Positions 7,119-13,452 of a DNA stretch of 13,452 bases are shown in pieces. Each line of letters starts with the position of its first letter. Positions within the stretch are counted from its first letter, which is position 1. The notes beneath the pieces were generated by a model. That model ran no database searches. It saw only the letters and a list, made by a program, of their open reading frames with translations, and had not been told where the DNA came from. Origin of the DNA: Phytoactinopolyspora endophytica (GTDB lineage Bacteria > Actinomycetota > Actinomycetes > Jiangellales > Jiangellaceae); NCBI RefSeq assembly GCF_004138495.1, contig NZ_ML142865.1, positions 130,509 through 143,960 of the forward strand. Reading direction: 5' to 3'. A program made the translations under genes and the position numbers.

Positions 7119-7169
7119 GGCCCGTTGCCTGGCGTTGTTACTTTAGCTATCAAGCCGCTCTAACGGGTC
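7119..7169. terminator. Weak imperfect hairpin between convergent tctA and VOC genes
   Basis: CCCGTT at 7121-7126 pairs with AACGGG at 7162-7167, and GGC at 7131-7133 can pair with GCC at 7154-7156 inside it. The loop is long and no T-tract follows on either strand. It lies in the 103-nt gap between two convergent stops, where a bidirectional terminator would be expected. The assignment is tentative. Confidence 0.2.
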
Positions 7170-7207
7170 ATCAGGCATTATCGCCGCTCATTTTCACGTC
7201 TGGGTAG

Positions 7208-7669
7208 TCAGGTGATGCAGAACTCGTTGCCTTCGACATCCTGCATGACGAGGTGCGACGTGCCGTCCTCGTTGTTTACCCGTCCGATCAAGGTGGCGCC
7301 GGCAGCGATCAGCCGCTTCGCCTCGTCGTCCTGGCGGGCGGCCCTCTCTTCGGGTTCGAAGCCTCGCCCCACCCTGATATCCAGGTGCATCCGGTTCTTC
7401 ACGACCTTGTCTTCGGGTACGGCCATGAAGAAGATGTCCGGACGCGTGCCGGTGGTGTCGATGATGGCGCGAGACTGATAGCGCAGGTTCTCCGGGAGGT
7501 TGTTGGCGTCGGCCCAGTCCTCCCAGGTCGCGAAGCCTGCCGGCGGACTTCCAGGCGGTCCGGCGGGATCGCTTCCCGGGTAGTCGTATCCCTCGAGCGC
7601 CGTGAGCCAGAACCTCGACAACTTGTCGACGTCCTTGCAGTCGAAGCCGAAGCTGATCTCGTAGACCAT
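7208..7669 (-). CDS. VOC superfamily (glyoxalase/bleomycin-resistance-like) protein
   Basis: This 153-residue single-domain protein has the look of the Glyoxalase_6-type VOC proteins common in actinomycetes. It opens with a typical first beta strand (YEISFGFDCKDVDKLSRFW), has the central NRMHLDIRV at 92-100 containing His95, and ends with QDVEGNEFCIT, where Glu149 is at the usual second metal position. Not every metal ligand of a classical glyoxalase can be assigned, so catalysis is uncertain. Such proteins range from metal-dependent isomerases and dioxygenases to plain ligand binders. The ATG at 7669 is preceded by GGAAGGA with an 8-nt gap. The gene is divergent from a WYL-type regulator and probably belongs to its regulon. 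Confidence 0.8.
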   Translation of the reverse strand: MVYEISFGFDCKDVDKLSRFWLTALEGYDYPGSDPAGPPGSPPAGFATWEDWADANNLPENLRYQSRAIIDTTGTRPDIFFMAVPEDKVVKNRMHLDIRVGRGFEPEERAARQDDEAKRLIAAGATLIGRVNNEDGTSHLVMQDVEGNEFCIT

Positions 7670-7771
7670 GGATGTGTTCCTTCCCTAGGCGGCCCGGACC
7701 TGGACGTTCCGGTCTGCTGCCGATGTTGCGATATGCGCGCGGCATGCCAGACTCCAGTCTCGGCTATCCAC

Positions 7772-7805
7772 GGTGACACCAGCATGTCACCATTTTGATG
7801 ACATG
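7772..7805. promoter_or_regulatory. Three-arm TGACA/TGTCA operator candidate between VOC and WYL genes
   Basis: GGTGACA (7772-7778) and TGTCACC (7785-7791) form a perfect inverted repeat with a 6-nt spacer. The middle arm also belongs to a second inverted repeat, CATGTCA (7783-7789) with TGACATG (7799-7805), spacer 9 nt. The group ends 21 nt before the GTG start of the regulator, a good position for autoregulation and for control of the divergent VOC gene. Confidence 0.5.
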
Positions 7806-7826
7806 CCATTCGCTTGGAGGCAGGCA

Positions 7827-8549
7827 GTGAACCGCACGGATCGGCTTTACGCGCTGACCGAGGAACTGCGCCGCGCCGGTACCAAGGGCCGCACCTCCGC
7901 GCAGCTTGCGGTGTTGTTCGAGGTCAGTCTGCGGACCATCAAACGAGATGTGCTTGCCCTGCAGGAATCGGGCCTACCGATCTGGGCGCAGCCGGGACCG
8001 GGTGGCGGGTATGTGCTGGACGCCGCGGCGACGCTCCCGCCGGTCAACTTCACTCCGTCGCAGGCGATCGCGGTCGCCGTCGCGCTGGCCTCAGTCAAGG
8101 ACGCACCGTTCTCCGCAGATGGCGCCAGCGCGCTGGCCAAGGTCTTCGATGTGCTGGACGACGAGTCACGACGGCGTGCCGAGGCCCTGAGTGCCAGGCT
8201 CTGGATCAACGACGACCCGGCCGAACCTCCACCAGGCGCGACAGACGGCCCTCGCGCCGGCGCGCGTGCGATCGAGGAGGCACTACACCGCCGAGTCGTT
8301 GTGGTGCTGGACTACACCGACGCCCAGGGCGCGCAGACCCGGCGCCGGGTCGAGCCGATGATGATGGCACTCACCTATGGCCACTGGTACCTGATCGGCT
8401 GGTGCCGGGAGCGCGATGGAGTCCGCTGGTTCCGGTGGGACCGGGTGCGCGACGCTCGGCTCACTCCCGAACCGGCATCGGAGCGTGACCTCGCGGTCAT
8501 CGGTGAGTTCCCGCCCACCGCTCGATCGATCGGACTTCGACCTGAATGA
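7827..8549 (+). CDS. WYL-domain helix-turn-helix transcriptional regulator (YafY type)
   Basis: This 240-residue protein has an N-terminal HTH_11-type winged helix (about 3-60, with VSLRTIKRDVLALQESGLPI as the recognition region) followed by a wing GPGGGYVL. A C-terminal WYL domain spans about 145-215, and the Trp-Tyr-Leu itself is at 187-189 in GHWYLIGWCRERDG. WYL domains sense small ligands or nucleic acids. The length is somewhat short of the usual 310-330, so the C-terminal WCX extension is absent. GTG 7827 was chosen because GGAGG lies 6 nt upstream; the frame stays open to 7773, but that stretch contains the operator-like repeats. It is divergent from the VOC gene, its likely target. 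The stop is 35 nt from the convergent oxidoreductase gene. Confidence 0.87.
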   Translation: MNRTDRLYALTEELRRAGTKGRTSAQLAVLFEVSLRTIKRDVLALQESGLPIWAQPGPGGGYVLDAAATLPPVNFTPSQAIAVAVALASVKDAPFSADGASALAKVFDVLDDESRRRAEALSARLWINDDPAEPPPGATDGPRAGARAIEEALHRRVVVVLDYTDAQGAQTRRRVEPMMMALTYGHWYLIGWCRERDGVRWFRWDRVRDARLTPEPASERDLAVIGEFPPTARSIGLRPE

Positions 8550-8584
8550 GGCAGAGTGTCAGGAGCGGCTTATCTGCGGTGAAG

Positions 8585-9211
8585 TCAGAAGGCCTTGGCG
8601 ACCTCCCGAGCGTGAGCCTGCGCGGTGCGACGGTCCGCATCGACATCGGCAGTCACGAGGTCGGGGCGCAGCTCGATCGTGGTGATGTCGGCGACGCCGG
8701 CCCAGCGCAGCCAGTCCTCGAGGTAAGGCGCCTGGAAGTCGTTGCCGAAGCTCGGGCCTCGGCCTTCACCGTAGACGCCGCTGGTGTAGATGACGGCGGC
8801 CTTCTTCCCCTGAAGTAAGCCGCTGTAGCCCTGCTCGGGATCGAACGAGAAGGCCATCCCCGGCTGGCTGACCACGTCGATGAACTGCTTGAGGATGTAG
8901 GGCACACCATGGTTCCACATCGGGACGCTGAACAGGTACGTCTCGGCGCTGTCGAACCGCTGGAACGCCGCCTCGACGGTCTTCCACGCCCCGGCCTGCG
9001 CGTCGTCGAACTCCTGGCCGCCGAACACGGCCATCTTGGCGCCTGCCTCAGTCGGGCCGAACGCCGGCAACGTCCCGTCCCACAGGTCCCAGTGGGCGAT
9101 CCGGTTGTTCGGGTGGGCGTCGCGGTAGGCGTCGAGGAAGACGTCCGCCAATGCGAGCGACTCAGAGGATTTCCCTCGCGGCGACGCGGAGATGTGAAGC
9201 AGTGCGGTCAT
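8585..9211 (-). CDS. azoR: FMN-dependent NADH-azoreductase-like oxidoreductase
   Basis: This 208-residue flavodoxin-fold protein has the normal size and layout of the AzoR/AcpD group, which reduces quinones and azo or nitro compounds with NAD(P)H by a two-electron route. The FMN-phosphate loop SASPRGKSSES is at 8-18. The flavin-edge motif PMWNHGVP at 97-104 corresponds to PMYNF.IP in AzoR, and TSGVYGEG at 143-150 is the second flavin contact loop. There is no signal peptide, so it should be cytoplasmic. The ATG at 9211 follows AAGGGAA with a 7-nt gap. It is divergent from a TetR regulator whose promoter contains a palindromic operator, so expression is probably induced by an electrophile or quinone (inference). 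Confidence 0.85.
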   Translation of the reverse strand: MTALLHISASPRGKSSESLALADVFLDAYRDAHPNNRIAHWDLWDGTLPAFGPTEAGAKMAVFGGQEFDDAQAGAWKTVEAAFQRFDSAETYLFSVPMWNHGVPYILKQFIDVVSQPGMAFSFDPEQGYSGLLQGKKAAVIYTSGVYGEGRGPSFGNDFQAPYLEDWLRWAGVADITTIELRPDLVTADVDADRRTAQAHAREVAKAF

Positions 9212-9274
9212 GTGCTGTTCCCTTTCGATCGAGTCCGTCTGGTCGCCGGCGCGGTGGTTCGCGCTCGGCCAACT

Positions 9275-9294
9275 ATCTGGACTACAGTCCGGTT
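9275..9294. promoter_or_regulatory. Candidate TetR operator A, overlapping the tetR -10 box
   Basis: GGACT (9279-9283), an AC spacer and AGTCC (9286-9290) form a palindrome with additional outer matches at C9277/G9292 and A9275/T9294. TACAGT at 9283-9288 fits a TAnnnT -10 box and ends 6 nt before the ATG at 9295, so the tetR transcript may be leaderless. No good -35 box was seen. The site lies between the two divergent genes. Confidence 0.5.
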
Positions 9295-9972
9295 ATGACT
9301 GAAAGCGAGCTTACCGGACCACGGTCCGGTTATGCCAGCGGTGCGGACGAACTCCTCGTGCTGCGGACGTCTCCGCCGAAGGAGCGGGCCGACGCCGCGC
9401 GCAACAGGTCGGCCGTGCTCGAGGCAGCCGCGCGTCTGTTCGGCAGCCGCGGCGTCGACGGAGTATCCATGGACGCGATCGCGTCCGCGGCGGGGGTCGG
9501 CAAGGGGACGCTGTTCCGGCGCTTCGGTGACAAGGCGGGCCTCGCGACGGCGCTGCTCGATGAGCGTGAGCGGGAGCTGCAGGAGAATATCCTGTTCGGG
9601 GATGCCCCTCTTGGCCCCGGACGTGTCGACGATGCGCCGTCGCCCGGCGAACGCCTCCACGCGTTCGTCGAGGCCTACCTTGACTACGCCCTGACCCATC
9701 TCGACCTGGTCCGGATGTCGGAGACCGCATCTCCAGGGGCGCGCTACCGGATCGGTGCGTACCGTTTCTGGCACCGGCACGTCGCCCTGCTGCTCACCAG
9801 GGCCACACGCGACTCAGGCGTCCATGCGGATGTCGATGCCTTCGCGCACGCGTTGCTGGCACCGCTGGGTGCGGAGCACCTGCATGCCATGGTGGCGGAG
9901 CAGAGGCCGGAGCGCGTCCGGGATGCCACGCTCGCGGTGGTCAACGCGCTGCTGGCATCGCTCACTCCATGA
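9295..9972 (+). CDS. TetR family transcriptional regulator
   Basis: This 225-residue protein carries a TetR_N DNA-binding domain at about residues 34-82: RNRSAVLEAAARLFGSRGVDGVSMDAIASAAGVGKGTLFRRFGDK in several recognisable blocks, including the GVGKGTLFRRFGDK recognition helix region at 67-80. The helical ligand-binding part (about 85-225) is family-specific and gives no ligand hint. A 33-residue N-terminal tail precedes the HTH. The ATG at 9295 has no RBS but sits 6 nt after a -10-like TACAGT, consistent with leaderless translation. GTG at 9358 is an alternative start and would put a second palindrome in the leader instead of in the coding sequence. It is divergent from the azoR-like gene, its probable target. 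Confidence 0.88.
   Translation: MTESELTGPRSGYASGADELLVLRTSPPKERADAARNRSAVLEAAARLFGSRGVDGVSMDAIASAAGVGKGTLFRRFGDKAGLATALLDERERELQENILFGDAPLGPGRVDDAPSPGERLHAFVEAYLDYALTHLDLVRMSETASPGARYRIGAYRFWHRHVALLLTRATRDSGVHADVDAFAHALLAPLGAEHLHAMVAEQRPERVRDATLAVVNALLASLTP
9313..9330. promoter_or_regulatory. Candidate TetR operator B, inside the 5' end of tetR
   Basis: ACCGGACC (9313-9320), AC, then GGTCCGGT (9323-9330) is a perfect 8-bp inverted repeat. It shares the GGAC-n-AC-n-GTCCGGTTA layout of operator A, with centres 37 bp apart. The resemblance continues into the TATG after each site. A second site just downstream of the promoter would suit a roadblock or cooperative repression. Confidence 0.5.
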
Positions 9973-10284
9973 CGGTGCGCTGGAGTGGTCATCGTTGTTG
10001 GCGACTCTACGAAGGTGGTCTATCTGGACAGGGTTGAGATGAGCGCTTCAGGCCGGAAGTGGTTTTTATAACGAAGTGGTGATTCCGCGGCATTTACGTT
10101 GGTGCGAACCTGCCGTCACCAATAGCGTGCCAGCAGTCAAAGCTGATCACCGTCGCCTCAGGGCCGCTAGGAGGGCCTTGTCCGCGCGTTCGAATGACCG
10201 CCGTCCCCGATGAGGGGACTGGCTCAGATCGGTCGTGTGGCGAGGAAGTGGCAAAGGCGTCGTCAACTGTGAGAGGGGAACATA
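9973..10284. other. Gene-free interval of about 310 bp with two inverted repeats
   Basis: No convincing reading frame was found on either strand. Roughly 10020-10110 is visibly less GC-rich than its surroundings and includes a TTTTTATA run at 10064-10071. TTGGTG (10099-10104) and CACCAA (10117-10122) form an inverted repeat. GTCCCC (10203-10208), loop GATGA, GGGGAC (10214-10219) form a perfect short hairpin about 65 nt before the lipoprotein start. The interval must hold the tetR 3' end signals and the lipoprotein promoter, but neither could be fixed. Confidence 0.4.
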
Positions 10285-10974
10285 TTGGACATCACATCGT
10301 CATGTCTGCGCACCGTCGTGCGGACGGCCACGTCGATCGGCATCGCGGCAGGAGTGATCTTCGGCGCGGTCGCGTGCGGGGACGGCGAGCCTTCCGGGTC
10401 GGCGTCGGTGAGCGAGTCCGCCTCGCCGACGCCGACCGCCACGCCGACGTCGAACACTCCGGAGCCGGTGGAGACACCGACGCCCACCGAGACTCCCACG
10501 CCGACGCCCGTGATCACCGTGAAGACGGTGACGGAGACGGAAGCCATACCGTTCGAGCAGGTGCAGCGCGATGACCCCGAGATGGAGGAGGGGGAGACCG
10601 CCGTCGTCGACGAGGGCGTGGACGGGGTCAAGACATTGACCTTCGAGGTCACGCTCACCGACGGCAAGGAGACGTCTCGCGAGCTGGTCGGCGAGGAGAT
10701 GACGACGGAGCCGGTGGACGAGGTCCTCGCCGTGGGGACCTACGTGGAACCTGAACCGGAACCTGAACCGGAGCCGGAACCAGAGCCGGAACCAGAGCCG
10801 GAGGCTGGGTGCGATCCCAACTACGAGGGGGCGTGCGTGCCCATCGACAGTGACGTGGACTGTGCCGGTGGAAGCGGCAACGGCCCGTCCTACGTCCGAG
10901 GGCCCGTGACCGTGACCGGCACAGACATCTACGGTCTCGACGCTGACGGTGACGGGGTCGGCTGCGAGAGCTGA
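10285..10974 (+). CDS. Secreted lipoprotein with G5-like region, Glu-Pro repeat and excalibur motif
   Basis: This 229-residue exported protein begins at a TTG preceded by AGGGGA with a 5-nt gap. Residues 1-31 resemble a lipoprotein signal ending in GAVAC (Cys31), although -3 is Ala instead of the usual Leu, so lipidation is probable but not certain. A Ser/Thr/Pro-rich linker (about 35-76) resembles wall-spanning spacers. Residues about 76-154 match the G5 pattern (ITVKTVTETEAIPF, then EGVDGVKTLTFEVTLTDGKE), a domain thought to bind glycans or N-acetylglucosamine-containing material. Next is a Glu-Pro dipeptide repeat at 155-173. The C-terminus (about 176-228) has four Cys and ends in DADGDGVGCES, an excalibur-type calcium-binding signature. 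The whole suggests a cell-surface protein tied to wall or matrix. The substrate is unknown. Confidence 0.8.
   Translation: MDITSSCLRTVVRTATSIGIAAGVIFGAVACGDGEPSGSASVSESASPTPTATPTSNTPEPVETPTPTETPTPTPVITVKTVTETEAIPFEQVQRDDPEMEEGETAVVDEGVDGVKTLTFEVTLTDGKETSRELVGEEMTTEPVDEVLAVGTYVEPEPEPEPEPEPEPEPEPEAGCDPNYEGACVPIDSDVDCAGGSGNGPSYVRGPVTVTGTDIYGLDADGDGVGCES
10748..10803 (+). repeat. Tandem Glu-Pro codon repeat within the lipoprotein gene
   Basis: About nine to ten GAA/GAG-CCN units repeat in frame, with mixed third positions (CCT, CCG, CCA; GAA, GAG). Larger sub-repeats such as GAACCTGAACCG and GAGCCGGAACCA are duplicated, which implies growth by slippage or unequal exchange. The encoded rod-like, acidic stalk links the G5-like region to the excalibur motif. 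Length variation between strains is likely. Confidence 0.8.
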
Positions 10975-11028
10975 CCCGAGGTCCAGGCCGGTTCGTCGTA
11001 TCCGGACAGGACTGGCAGACTGCGCGGC

Positions 11029-11949
11029 GTGGCTGGAGATGCTCGTACCTGGATTGTGATGGCGCGCGACGTGTCCCATGCGGTTCGTGTCCGAGATGCA
11101 CCGGTGGTCGTCCTGAGCCTCGTCTTCGACGTGGGCACCGGTCTCACGTTGGCGACATCGGTGGCGCCGACGCGCCGAGATGCGTGTGTCCGGGCGTTCA
11201 AGGCGGCGTTGTCCGAGGACGACGCGCCGTTGCCTCCGCAGCGGCCCGGTCGCGTGCTCAGCGCTGCCGCTCACATCGAGGACGTGACGAGTGCGCTCGA
11301 GGACCTGCTGACAGACGCCGAGATGCCCGTGATCGACGAAATAGTCCCCGGGCCCGACATCGAGGACGTCGTCGACTCCCTGGTGGGGCATATGTCTGGA
11401 CGCCGTCAGCCCGAAGAGCGCCCGACCCCGGATGACTGGCAGCTGCTCATGACACTGGCTCTCGACTACTACCGGTCCGAACCATGGACGCGATGGTCCG
11501 ACACGGACCATCATGACCTCGTCGTCAGGGTTGACCGCGTCGCCGCGCGCTACGTCGCCGTGGTCTTCGGCAAAGAGGGCATCGAGCGTGGTCTTGCCCT
11601 GCATCCCGGCGCCGTGCTGCCCGACGAACTGCTGACGTGGCAACCCGGTCAACCGGCGACGCCTGCCCAGGGCACGCTGATGTGTTACTTCGACGCGCCG
11701 TCCAAGACACCCAGCGAGTGCGCGGCGAAGGCGTACCGCTACGGCTGGCCCGCTGACGCGGACTCCGTGCCGGTGCTGCTGGTGACCGGGCCAGAGGGCG
11801 TCGCCGATATCGGACGCAGGGACAGCCAGCACGTGGCGTTGGGGCTGGCAGCCGTTCTCGGTCGTGAGTACGGGACCGAGGCCGGCGTGACAACCGCCGG
11901 TGGGTTGGACCTGGCCGATGGTGTCCCGGGTGAGTACACCGTCAGGTAA
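11029..11949 (+). CDS. Uncharacterised protein, 306 residues
   Basis: I do not recognise this protein with confidence. It has no signal peptide or membrane segment and is acidic and probably cytoplasmic. Residues 20-50 look like a beta-rich N-terminal piece. The middle (about 136-200) has the pattern DDWQLLMTLALDYYRSEPW followed by Val/Arg-rich strands and VAVVFGKEGIERGLALHPG. This resembles the PW...VMG..G...GL..Y.G pattern of DUF6930/DUF7309-type proteins, from memory and at low certainty. The remainder has a long Gly/Pro linker and strands ending at YTVR. The GTG at 11029 has no RBS; GTG 11056 or ATG 11059 are alternative starts. It follows the lipoprotein by 54 nt on the same strand. Its stop is only 5 nt from the convergent regulator gene, leaving no room for a separate terminator. 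Confidence 0.7.
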   Translation: MAGDARTWIVMARDVSHAVRVRDAPVVVLSLVFDVGTGLTLATSVAPTRRDACVRAFKAALSEDDAPLPPQRPGRVLSAAAHIEDVTSALEDLLTDAEMPVIDEIVPGPDIEDVVDSLVGHMSGRRQPEERPTPDDWQLLMTLALDYYRSEPWTRWSDTDHHDLVVRVDRVAARYVAVVFGKEGIERGLALHPGAVLPDELLTWQPGQPATPAQGTLMCYFDAPSKTPSECAAKAYRYGWPADADSVPVLLVTGPEGVADIGRRDSQHVALGLAAVLGREYGTEAGVTTAGGLDLADGVPGEYTVR

Positions 11950-11954
11950 GCCGG

Positions 11955-13127
11955 CTACTTCGACGGCGTGGGGCGGGCCGTGGACTCGCGCACCACGAGC
12001 CGAGGCCCGATGACGACGCGATGGTTCGGGCGGTCTTCGGCCGGGTCGTGCAGGCGTGCGGTGAGTAGCTCGACGGCGGTCCGGCCGATCGCCTCCCGGT
12101 GCGGGCGCACCGCGGTCAGCGGCGGATCGCAGAGTGCCGCCACCTGGTCGTCATAGGCGAGCACGGATAGGTCACCGGGGACGTCGATGCCTCGCTCCTG
12201 ACACCGCTCGACCAGAGAGATCGCCTCCGGATCCGAATGCACCAGCAACGCCGACGTCTCGCTGGCCAGGCAGGCGTCGAGGATCTCGTCCACGGTCGTC
12301 GGCCATGCGCTCTCCCGGTGGTCCACGGTCTGCATGTCCGGTACGTCGTCGGTCGGTAGCCCCAGTTCGTCGCAGGCCTCTCGCCAGCCTCGGCGTACTC
12401 GCGGCGTGTGCGGGCTACCCAGTGTCGTGATCAATCCCACCCGCCGGTGTCCCAGCGCGGCGAGGTGCCGTACCGCCACGCTCGCGCCGAGCGGATGGTC
12501 GCTGACCACCGACTCCATCGGTTCCAGGTAGGGCCCGATCGCGGCGGCGCGTTCGACCAGAACAACGGGAACGGTGGCGGACTGCAGCCATCGCACCAGC
12601 TCCTCACCTTCGGGCCCGGTCGTGGTCGGCGCGACGAGCAAGCCGTCCACGCCGACAGCCTCGACGAGCCGATCGAGCTGGCGCCGCTCGTCGGACGCCT
12701 CATAGGTGGCTCCCCGCAGGACCACCCTGACGTCCGTCTCCGCTGCTGCCTCGCGCACTCCACGGATGACATCCGGCCAGTAGTAGTCGAGAGACGGCAC
12801 CACCATGCCGAAGGTGAGATGATGCGACGTCGGTGCTTGCGGCTCGCCCAGGGTGTCGGCGGTCGCGCTGTTCGATGCCGAGTTCTGGCCGTGTGCGAGA
12901 TGAGCAGCCTCGGCGGCGTCCTCGTCGCGTACCGTGGCGCCGCCGTGCACACGCCGCAGCCGGCCCTGCTGTGCGAGCAGCGCGATGTCCCGGCGGACCG
13001 TGATCGGCGTGACGCCGAGGATCTCCGCCAGGTCGTTCACCCGCACCGTCCCTCGGCGGTGCAACACCTCGAGCACGCGGTCCCGGCGCTCCTCCGGAAG
13101 CAGCACCGGTGGCTCAGCCGACGTCAT
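11955..13127 (-). CDS. Chimeric regulator: DeoR-type HTH fused to LacI-type sugar-binding sensor
   Basis: This 390-residue protein joins two parts normally found in different families. Residues 12-66 are a DeoR/GlpR winged helix (NDLAEILGVTPITVRRDIALL, then the wing RLRRVHGGA). After a low-complexity linker (about 68-100), residues about 104-385 form a periplasmic-binding-protein-like sensor of the LacI/GalR type, with FGMVVPSLDYYWPDVIRGV at the start, HLAALGHRRVGLI in the middle and DLSVLAYDDQ near the end. DeoR proteins usually carry a sugar-phosphate sensor, so this one should instead respond to a free sugar or oligosaccharide. The ATG at 13127 has GGAGG 6 nt upstream and overlaps the end of the preceding heparinase-like gene by 14 nt. 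The regulator is therefore probably co-transcribed with a polysaccharide-utilisation gene, which it may control. Confidence 0.9.
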   Translation of the reverse strand: MTSAEPPVLLPEERRDRVLEVLHRRGTVRVNDLAEILGVTPITVRRDIALLAQQGRLRRVHGGATVRDEDAAEAAHLAHGQNSASNSATADTLGEPQAPTSHHLTFGMVVPSLDYYWPDVIRGVREAAAETDVRVVLRGATYEASDERRQLDRLVEAVGVDGLLVAPTTTGPEGEELVRWLQSATVPVVLVERAAAIGPYLEPMESVVSDHPLGASVAVRHLAALGHRRVGLITTLGSPHTPRVRRGWREACDELGLPTDDVPDMQTVDHRESAWPTTVDEILDACLASETSALLVHSDPEAISLVERCQERGIDVPGDLSVLAYDDQVAALCDPPLTAVRPHREAIGRTAVELLTARLHDPAEDRPNHRVVIGPRLVVRESTARPTPSK

Positions 13128-13452
13128 GCGACACCTCCAGTGTGAGAGTGAGTCTGCCGTGTACGTCGTCGCGCACGTGCAGGTCGAGCCGGGTCAGCCG
13201 CTCTCCCCAGACCTCGGCGAGCATCGGGTCGTCCAGACCGCGCTCGGTCAGCCGCCCCGTCGCCAGGTCATGGTCCCAGGTGAGGGTCACGGACCGGGCG
13301 CCGGCGAGCGGCTGAACGACGGCGCGGCCGGGCTCGGGCATCCGTACCTCGCCCGCCACCATGTACCGGACCGTGGTGTCCGCTTCGCCGCCCGCCGGAT
13401 CCGTGAACGTCCAGGCGTCGTCGACGATCACACGCCGGGCGGTGCGCTCGAG
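13114..13452 (-). CDS. C-terminal fragment, probable heparinase II/III family protein (5' end outside window)
   Basis: Only the last 112 residues are visible, and the frame is open at the right window edge. The fragment is beta-rich with no membrane segment. Its pattern, VIVDDAWTF near the start, then VRYMVAGEV, a GARSVTLTWD strand, and LDDPMLAEVWGERLTRLDLHV before the end, resembles the C-terminal beta-sandwich of actinobacterial heparinase II/III-like lyases as I remember them. The catalytic alpha/alpha toroid would lie outside the window, so the enzyme class is inferred. Such lyases cleave acidic polysaccharides by beta-elimination. The stop lies within the start region of the DeoR/LacI chimeric regulator, implying a shared transcript. 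Another carbohydrate-active enzyme with a similar C-terminal sandwich is possible. Confidence 0.6.
   Translation of the reverse strand, partial: LERTARRVIVDDAWTFTDPAGGEADTTVRYMVAGEVRMPEPGRAVVQPLAGARSVTLTWDHDLATGRLTERGLDDPMLAEVWGERLTRLDLHVRDDVHGRLTLTLEVSHDVG

Noticed and set aside
7773..7826. Upstream ATG-containing extension of the WYL regulator
   Set aside because: The extra residues overlap the operator-like inverted repeats and have no RBS. GTG 7827 has GGAGG with a 6-nt gap and begins the usual domain.
10020..10110. Possible remnant of a mobile element in the less GC-rich part of the 9973-10284 gap
   Set aside because: No transposase or integrase motif, terminal inverted repeat or target duplication was seen. 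The composition shift alone is not enough.
10300..11832. Very long open frame (510 codons) on the minus strand
   Set aside because: It lies opposite the lipoprotein and the 306-residue protein. Its composition is Arg/His-rich and it has no domain logic, as expected for an antisense shadow in high-GC DNA. The plus-strand frames have a signal peptide, domains and sensible codon use.
1..13452. tRNA, rRNA, riboswitch or CRISPR array
   Set aside because: No cloverleaf, conserved rRNA segment, recognisable aptamer core or spaced direct repeats were found by reading. The only tandem repeat is the coding Glu-Pro tract.

Overview
The window is high-GC DNA with dense genes, frequent GTG/TTG starts, apparent leaderless transcripts with TAnnnT -10 boxes, and many GntR, TetR, WYL and DeoR-type regulators. 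This points to a saprophytic actinomycete. No RNA gene, CRISPR array or insertion sequence was found.

Region 1 (1-7104) is a carboxylate/sugar-acid utilisation locus built around a divergent promoter at about 2049-2150. Leftward runs a TIM-barrel sugar isomerase/epimerase-type gene (ISO), translationally coupled to a dihydroxyacetone-kinase-family gene that leaves the window. Rightward runs a GntR/FCD regulator, then a PdxA-family dehydrogenase and a complete tripartite tricarboxylate transporter in the order tctC-tctB-tctA. A 15-nt motif (TATAGGATCTTYGAT) occurs at both metabolic promoters, so one regulator probably controls both arms. The PdxA-like protein keeps its three metal histidines but lacks most residues that hold the phosphorylated substrate in PdxA. 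The most economical reading is that an acid is imported, oxidised and decarboxylated without prior phosphorylation, and the resulting short ketose is then phosphorylated by the DhaK-type kinase. No DUF1537-type acid kinase is present in the window.

Region 2 (7105-9972) holds two small regulator/target pairs. The first is a VOC (glyoxalase-like) protein divergent from a WYL-domain regulator, with a three-arm TGACA/TGTCA operator between them. The second is an AzoR-like flavin oxidoreductase divergent from a TetR regulator, with two closely related palindromes 37 bp apart, one of them inside the tetR reading frame.

Region 3 (9973-11949) begins with a gene-free stretch of about 310 bp. It is followed by a secreted lipoprotein with a G5-like region, a Glu-Pro repeat and a C-terminal excalibur motif, and then an uncharacterised 306-residue protein.

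Region 4 (11955-13452, minus strand) holds a regulator with a DeoR-type HTH fused to a LacI-type sugar sensor. Its start overlaps the end of an upstream gene, cut by the window edge, whose visible C-terminus looks like that of a heparinase II/III-type polysaccharide lyase.
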